DNA from: Streptomyces sp. CB00316 | GTDB lineage: Bacteria; Actinomycetota; Actinomycetes; Streptomycetales; Streptomycetaceae | Assembly: GCF_001905595.1 (NCBI RefSeq) | Contig: NZ_LIXI01000013.1 | Coordinates: 1-64,000 of the forward strand | DNA: 64,000 nucleotides | Direction: 5' to 3' | Shown here: positions 59,305 through 64,000 of the stretch, one piece after another | Layout: each line of letters begins with the position of its first letter | Numbering within the stretch: the stretch's first letter is position 1 | Program-made: the position numbers and the translations under genes | The notes under the pieces: generated by a model | Told to the model about the DNA's origin: nothing | Databases searched by the model: none | What the model saw: the letters and a program-made list of their open reading frames with translations, nothing else

Positions 59305-60125
59305 TGCGGCTCGACGTCGTCACGATCTTCCCCGAGTACCTGGACCCGCTGAACGTCTCCCTGGTCGGCAAGGCCCGCGCCCGTGGGGTGCTCGACGTCC
59401 ACGTCCACGACCTGCGGGAGTGGACGTACGACCGGCACAACACGGTCGACGACACCCCCTACGGCGGCGGCCCCGGCATGGTCATGAAGACCGAGCCCTG
59501 GGGCGATGCGCTGGATCAGGCACTGGCCGACGGGTACGAGTCCGGCGCGCACACCCCGGTCCTCGTCGTGCCCACGCCCAGCGGCCGCCCCTTCACCCAG
59601 GAACTGGCCGTCGAGCTCTCCGCCAAGCCCTGGCTGGTCTTCACCCCGGCGCGGTACGAGGGCATCGACCGCCGCGTGATCGACGAGTACGCCACCCGGC
59701 TCCCGGTCGTCGAGGTCTCCATCGGCGACTACGTGCTGGCCGGCGGTGAGGCCGCCGTCCTCGTGATCACGGAGGCCGTGGCCCGGCTGCTGCCCGGCGT
59801 CCTCGGCAACGCCGAATCACACCGGGACGACTCCTTCGCCCCCGGCGCCATGGCCGACCTCCTGGAGGGTCCCGTCTACACCAAGCCGCCCGAGTGGCGC
59901 GGCCGGGGGGTCCCGGACGTTTTGCTCAGCGGCCACCACGGGAAGATCGCGCGCTGGCGGCGGGACCAGGCGTTCGCCCGGACCGCCCTCAACCGGCCCG
60001 ATCTGATCGAGCGGTGCGAGGCGGGCGCCTTCGACAAGAAGGACCGCGAGATCCTCTCCATCCTCGGCTTCGCGCCGGAGCCCGGCGGCCGATTTTGGCG
60101 CAGGCCCCCGGCCGTGGAAGAATAG
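59304..60125 (+). CDS. trmD: tRNA (guanine37-N1)-methyltransferase
   Basis: 273-aa SPOUT enzyme. MRLDVVTIFPEYLDPL, DDTPYGGGPGM, ARYEGIDRRV, SIGDYVLAGGEAAVLV and EWRGRGVPDVLLSGHHGKI. Methylates G37 and prevents frameshifting. Confidence 0.97.
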   Translation: MRLDVVTIFPEYLDPLNVSLVGKARARGVLDVHVHDLREWTYDRHNTVDDTPYGGGPGMVMKTEPWGDALDQALADGYESGAHTPVLVVPTPSGRPFTQELAVELSAKPWLVFTPARYEGIDRRVIDEYATRLPVVEVSIGDYVLAGGEAAVLVITEAVARLLPGVLGNAESHRDDSFAPGAMADLLEGPVYTKPPEWRGRGVPDVLLSGHHGKIARWRRDQAFARTALNRPDLIERCEAGAFDKKDREILSILGFAPEPGGRFWRRPPAVEE

Positions 60126-60255
60126 GCCGCTGCTGTACGTCCGGTGTGCGCCCCTGCCACAGGGGGAAAGACGCCCGCCCGACGCGATCAGCACTCCTTT
60201 ACTCCTCTCGATATCCCGTCGATGACCTGTGGCATCGGCGAAGAAAGCAGAAGTC

Positions 60256-60606
60256 ATGACTTCCCTGCTCGATGGCGTCAACGCCGCCACCCTCCGGTCG
60301 GACGTCCCGGCGTTCCGCCCCGGTGACACCGTCAACGTCCACGTGCGCGTGATCGAGGGCAACCGCTCCCGTATCCAGCAGTTCAAGGGCATCGTCATCC
60401 GCCGTCAGGGCTCGGGCGTCAGTGAGACCTTCACGGTCCGCAAGGTCTCCTTCAGCGTCGGCGTCGAGCGCACCTTCCCGGTCCACAGCCCGATCTTCGA
60501 GAAGATCGAGCTCGTCAGCCGCGGTGACGTCCGTCGCGCCAAGCTGTACTTCCTCCGTGAGCTCCGCGGCAAGGCCGCGAAGATCAAGGAGAAGCGCGAC
60601 AACTGA
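60256..60606 (+). CDS. rplS: Ribosomal protein L19
   Basis: 116 aa: RSDVPAFRPGDTVNVHVRVIEGNRSRIQQF, KVSFSVGVERTFPVHSP, RAKLYFLRELRGKAAKIKE. ATG at 60256 gives the normal length; the frame opens earlier but the added residues are not conserved. No strong ribosome site. Confidence 0.96.
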   Translation: MTSLLDGVNAATLRSDVPAFRPGDTVNVHVRVIEGNRSRIQQFKGIVIRRQGSGVSETFTVRKVSFSVGVERTFPVHSPIFEKIELVSRGDVRRAKLYFLRELRGKAAKIKEKRDN

Positions 60607-60677
60607 TCTGCCGTCGGCGGGTGACCGGCAAGGCACCCTCTGGCGTCCACAGCTCGGCCGGATAGGATTCGGCCGCG

Positions 60678-61451
60678 ATGGACACGCAAGCAGAGCATTC
60701 GGAGCGCGATCGCTCCTCGGAACCCCGTGCCGGGTCCGAGGAGGGGTCGCGCTTCTCGCGTGCCCGGGGCGCTGTCGCGGCCGTACGACCCTGGCGGCGG
60801 CGCATCCTCGTCGCGGGGGTGGCGGGCACGGCCGGGCTGCTGCTGTTCAGCGCCTTCGTGGTCCAGCCCTTCCTGATCCCCAGCGGCTCCATGGAGCCCA
60901 CCCTGCGGGTCGGGGACCGGGTGCTCGTCAACAAGCTGGCGTACCGGTCCGGCGGCGAGCCCCGGCGCGGGGATGTCGTGGTCTTCGACGGGACCGGCTC
61001 CTTCGTCCGGGAGGACCTGGACGCCAATCCCGTGGCCGCGCGGGCCCGTGGGGCGGCGGCCTCCCTGGGCCTGGCCGAACCCCCCGACACCGACTTCGTG
61101 AAGCGTGTGGTGGGCGTGGGCGGTGATCGGGTCGTCTGCTGCGACGCGCGGGGGAGGCTCCAGGTGAACGGGGTGCCGGCGGACGAGACGTACCTCCACC
61201 CCGGGGACACCGCTTCCGAGGCCCCCTTCGACATCGTCGTCCCGCAGGGCACGCTCTGGGTTATGGGCGACCACCGCAGCCGCTCCAGCGACTCCCGCGA
61301 CCACCTGGGATCGCCCGGGGGCGGGATGGTCCCCGTCGAGCGGGTGATCGGCCGGGTGGACTGGCTGGGCTGGCCGCCCTCCCGGATCGGCGGCCTGGAG
61401 GAGACCGGCGCCTTCGACGGCGTACGGGAGCCCGGCAGGGCGCATGGGTAA
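60678..61451 (+). CDS. sipW: Type I signal peptidase (SipW-like)
   Basis: 257 aa. One N-terminal transmembrane helix (about 44-62), catalytic Ser in FLIPSGSMEPTL and Lys in DFVKRVVGVGGD, GDHRSRSSDSRDHLG box. Four paralogues lie in tandem, as in S. lividans/S. coelicolor sipWXYZ. Overlaps sipX by 8 bp. Confidence 0.92.
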   Translation: MDTQAEHSERDRSSEPRAGSEEGSRFSRARGAVAAVRPWRRRILVAGVAGTAGLLLFSAFVVQPFLIPSGSMEPTLRVGDRVLVNKLAYRSGGEPRRGDVVVFDGTGSFVREDLDANPVAARARGAAASLGLAEPPDTDFVKRVVGVGGDRVVCCDARGRLQVNGVPADETYLHPGDTASEAPFDIVVPQGTLWVMGDHRSRSSDSRDHLGSPGGGMVPVERVIGRVDWLGWPPSRIGGLEETGAFDGVREPGRAHG

Positions 61452-62520
61452 CCGCGGGCGCCCGCGCGGCGCCTCGGCCCCCGACGTCCCGCTGCCGACC
61501 GGGAGCCGGCCCACCACGCCCCGCTCGCTGCCGACCCGGGCCGAGCGCCGCAGGCTCGCCAAGAAGGTCCGGCGCAAGCGGCGCAGATCCGCGGTGAAGG
61601 AGATACCGGTCCTCATCGTGCTGGCGCTGCTGATCGCGCTGGTCCTGAAGACCTTCCTCGTCCAGGCGTTCGTGATCCCGTCCGGCTCGATGGAGCAGAC
61701 CATCAAGATCGGCGACCGTGTCCTGGTGGACAAGCTGACTCCGAACTTCGGGTCGAAGCCGCAGCGCGGGGACGTCGTCGTCTTCAAGGACCCCGGCGGC
61801 TGGCTCCAGCAGGAGAACGGCGCCGACAAGGAGGATCCGCCCATCGGCGTCAAGCAGGCCACCGGGGCGCTGAAGTTCATCGGTCTGCTGCCCTCCGACG
61901 ACGAGCAGGACCTGATCAAGCGGGTGGTGGCCGTCGGCGGCGACACCGTGAAGTGCTGCGGCACCGACGGTCGCGTCACCGTCAACGGCGTACCGCTGAC
62001 CGAGCCCTATCTGCACCCGGACGACCGGCCCTCGACCGTGCAGTTCGAGGTGGAGGTTCCGACGGGCCGCCTCTTCATGATGGGCGACCACCGGTCCAAC
62101 TCCGCCGACTCCCGCTTCCATCTCGACGAGCCCGGCAAGGGCACGGTCTCCGAGGAGGAGGTGGTGGGGCGGGCCGTCGTGATCGCCTGGCCCTTCTCCA
62201 ACTGGACCACCCTGGAGGAGCGCGAGACCTTCGCCGCGGTGGCGCGGGCGAGCGGCTCGGAGGCGGCGGTTCCGGTGCCGTCGCATAGGGTTGCCACTCC
62301 GGATCGGGACGGAATGGTCCGGCTCCCGACCCCTGCGGAACTCCCGCTCGTTATGGGAGTGGTGGGCCTGCACCGGATCGGGCGCGGGCAGTGGCACGTA
62401 CTGAGGAGTGGATGTGGGGGATTTGGCGGTCGGCGCACGATCCGGACACGACGAACCCGAGGACCGGCCGGAGCGCGACGGGTCTCCCGAGGGCGGGACG
62501 GCGGTGCCGCCGGGCGCTGA
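61444..62520 (+). CDS. sipX: Type I signal peptidase (SipX-like) with long overlapping tail
   Basis: 358 aa. Basic N-terminus, transmembrane helix (about 54-72), catalytic Ser in FVIPSGSMEQTI and Lys in DLIKRVVAVGGD, GDHRSNSADSRFHLD box. After the catalytic domain (about 265) the frame continues for about 90 residues of low conservation, rich in Arg/Gly; its last 113 bp overlap sipY in another frame. The tail may be real or due to loss of an earlier stop. Confidence 0.9.
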   Translation: MGNRGRPRGASAPDVPLPTGSRPTTPRSLPTRAERRRLAKKVRRKRRRSAVKEIPVLIVLALLIALVLKTFLVQAFVIPSGSMEQTIKIGDRVLVDKLTPNFGSKPQRGDVVVFKDPGGWLQQENGADKEDPPIGVKQATGALKFIGLLPSDDEQDLIKRVVAVGGDTVKCCGTDGRVTVNGVPLTEPYLHPDDRPSTVQFEVEVPTGRLFMMGDHRSNSADSRFHLDEPGKGTVSEEEVVGRAVVIAWPFSNWTTLEERETFAAVARASGSEAAVPVPSHRVATPDRDGMVRLPTPAELPLVMGVVGLHRIGRGQWHVLRSGCGGFGGRRTIRTRRTRGPAGARRVSRGRDGGAAGR

Positions 62521-63331
62521 CGGCGGTACACCGGGCGACGACGGCACTCCGGGCGGCGGCAGGCCTCCCCGGAGGCAGCGCTCCTTCTGGATGGAGCTGC
62601 CGCTGCTCATCGGGATCGCGCTGATTCTGGCGTTGTTGATCAAGACCTTCCTGATCCAGGCGTTCTCGATCCCCTCGGACTCGATGCAGAACACCCTGCA
62701 GCGGGGCGACCGGGTGCTGGTCGACAAGCTCACCCCCTGGTTCGGCTCCGAGCCGGAGCGCGGCGAGGTCGTGGTCTTCCACGATCCGGGCGGCTGGCTG
62801 GAGGATGCCTCCACCCCGGAGCCCAACGTGGCGCAGAAGTTCCTCAGCTTCATCGGTCTGATGCCCTCCGCCGAGGAGCAGGACCTGATCAAGCGGGTCA
62901 TCGCGATCGGCGGCGACACCGTGGAGTGCAAGGAGAACGGGCCGGTCACGGTCAACGGCAAGCCGCTCGACGAGAAGTCGTTCATCTTCCCGGGGAACAC
63001 CCCGTGCAACGACAAGCCCTTCGGCCCGATCAAGGTCGAGGAGGGCCGGATCTTCGTCATGGGCGACCACCGGCAGAACTCCCTGGACTCCCGGTGGCAC
63101 CAGGAGCTCCCCGGCCAGGGCACCGTCTCCAACGATGAGGTCGTCGGCCGTGCGATCGTCGTCGCCTGGCCCGTGGGCCGCTGGGCGACCCTGCCGATCC
63201 CCAGCACGTTCGACCAGCCCGGGCTGAACGCGGCCGCCGCGCTGGCCCCGGCCGCACTCGGGGTAGCCGGAGCGCTGCCCCTCGTGTTGTGGCGGCGCAG
63301 GAGGCTGACCGCCGGGCGTACCGCCGGGTAG
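62408..63331 (+). CDS. sipY: Type I signal peptidase (SipY-like)
   Basis: 307 aa. Gly/Pro/Asp-rich N-terminus, transmembrane helix (about 64-82), catalytic Ser in FSIPSDSMQNTL (IPSDSM instead of IPSGSM) and Lys in DLIKRVIAIGGD, GDHRQNSLDSRWHQE, and a second C-terminal hydrophobic helix (about 273-293), so both ends may be membrane-anchored. GTG at 62408 lies inside sipX. Confidence 0.9.
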   Translation: MDVGDLAVGARSGHDEPEDRPERDGSPEGGTAVPPGADGGTPGDDGTPGGGRPPRRQRSFWMELPLLIGIALILALLIKTFLIQAFSIPSDSMQNTLQRGDRVLVDKLTPWFGSEPERGEVVVFHDPGGWLEDASTPEPNVAQKFLSFIGLMPSAEEQDLIKRVIAIGGDTVECKENGPVTVNGKPLDEKSFIFPGNTPCNDKPFGPIKVEEGRIFVMGDHRQNSLDSRWHQELPGQGTVSNDEVVGRAIVVAWPVGRWATLPIPSTFDQPGLNAAAALAPAALGVAGALPLVLWRRRRLTAGRTAG

Positions 63332-63380
63332 GGTGCCGACTCGGATCAGCGATTGTCGACCTCCGATGGGGAGCGCCGGG

Positions 63381-64000
63381 ATGAGCGGTACGCAACGCAA
63401 CGATGACGGCCGCGGCCGGACCGGCACCATGGTGTCGGGTCTGGCCGTGGCCGTCGGCTGTGTGCTCTTCCTCGGGGGGTTCCTGTGGGCGGCGGTGGTG
63501 TACAAGCCGTACGCGGTCCCCACCGACTCCATGTCCCCCACGGTGAACGCCGGGGACCGGGTGCTCGCGGAGCGGATAGAGAGCGCCGATGTCCGGCGCG
63601 GTGACGTGGTGGTCTTCAGCGACAGCGTCTGGGGCGACACCCCCATGGTGAAGCGCGTGGTCGGCATCGGCGGGGACACGGTCGCCTGCTGCGACAAGGA
63701 GGGACGGCTCACCGTCGGCGGGATCCCCGTCGAGGAGTCGTACATCAACCGCGGTCCCGCCGCCGCAGGCACACGGGCGCCCGCCTCGCCGCAGGACTTC
63801 TCCGCCAAGGTGCCGAAGGGCCAGATCTTCCTCCTCGGCGACGAGCGGTCCACCTCCCTGGACTCCCGGGTCCATCTGGAGGACGCCGGGCAGGGCTCCG
63901 TGCCCCTGAGCGCGGTCCAGGCCCGGGTCGACGCGGTGGCCTGGCCGATGAACGGCATGATCGGCCGGCCCGACTCGTTCGCCCCGCTGCCCGGCGGAGT
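63381..64000 (+). CDS. sipZ: Type I signal peptidase (SipZ-like), partial
   Basis: Frame open from the ATG at 63381 to the window end (206 codons); the 3' end is missing. Transmembrane helix (about 20-40), catalytic Ser in AVPTDSMSPTV (TDSM context), Lys in MVKRVVGIGGD, and box LGDERSTSLDSRVHLE, where Glu replaces the usual His after Asp. GGGAG precedes the start. Fourth of the tandem signal peptidases. Confidence 0.88.
   Translation, partial: MSGTQRNDDGRGRTGTMVSGLAVAVGCVLFLGGFLWAAVVYKPYAVPTDSMSPTVNAGDRVLAERIESADVRRGDVVVFSDSVWGDTPMVKRVVGIGGDTVACCDKEGRLTVGGIPVEESYINRGPAAAGTRAPASPQDFSAKVPKGQIFLLGDERSTSLDSRVHLEDAGQGSVPLSAVQARVDAVAWPMNGMIGRPDSFAPLPGG

Noticed and set aside
1..64000. Defence island, prophage or integrated element
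   Set aside because: Gene content, codon bias and gene order look like a conserved core chromosome; no integrase, transposase or attachment repeat was seen.

Overview
This window is a high-GC actinobacterial chromosome segment. It is almost certainly from a Streptomyces core region: there are two conservons (histidine kinase / Roadblock / DUF742 / small GTPase sets), an IclR regulator divergent from leuCD, an HU protein with a lysine-rich tail, nsdA beside amtB-glnK-glnD, and four consecutive type I signal peptidases. GTG starts and G/C third positions are pervasive. From memory, the order matches the S. coelicolor interval from about SCO5536 to SCO5599. No phage, integron, CRISPR array or insertion sequence was seen. 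The unusual features are small variations on conserved loci.

Layout. 1-11.0 kb: the 3' end of an acyl-CoA carboxylase locus (accE), then two tandem conservons on the minus strand. 11.5-15.6 kb: a 59-aa small gene, a fumarylacetoacetate-hydrolase-family enzyme overlapping gltX, a HAD phosphatase, and a five-tRNA Gln/Glu array. 15.7-18.6 kb: ndgR divergent from leuCD; leuC carries an in-frame 39-bp insertion that looks like a dispersed repeat. 18.7-26.4 kb: hupS, cofC (F420), plsC-gpsA-ddlA, a stand-alone Lrp effector domain, thiL and thiD. 26.5-36.2 kb: rpmB, a FakA-like kinase, recG, rsmD, coaD, a DivIVA-like coiled coil, yceD-rpmF-rnc and mutM. 36.2-46.9 kb: HxlR regulator, CAP-domain surface protein, acylphosphatase, smc, glucose permease glcP, a luciferase-like flavin enzyme with a palindromic operator, and ftsY. 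46.9-54.1 kb: a solitary primase-polymerase-like protein, nsdA, and amtB-glnK-glnD behind a GlnR-type box. 54.2-64 kb: ffh, a methyltransferase, an HExxH zinc protein, rpsP-khpA-rimM-trmD-rplS, and sipWXYZ (sipZ runs off the end).

How the parts work together. Translation and export dominate: ribosomal proteins L28, L32, S16 and L19, their maturation factors (rimM, trmD, rsmD, khpA, RNase III), both SRP GTPases (Ffh and its receptor FtsY), and the leader peptidases. Nitrogen control (amtB-glnK-glnD) sits beside nsdA, a known repressor of antibiotic production. GltX sits next to the Glu and Gln tRNAs it charges. The two conservons are membrane sensor to G-protein-like signalling units, and their cvnD genes share a 252-bp identical tract that points to recent gene conversion.

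Coordinates, motifs and repeats were read by eye. Family assignments rest on recognisable motifs and gene context, not on database searches.
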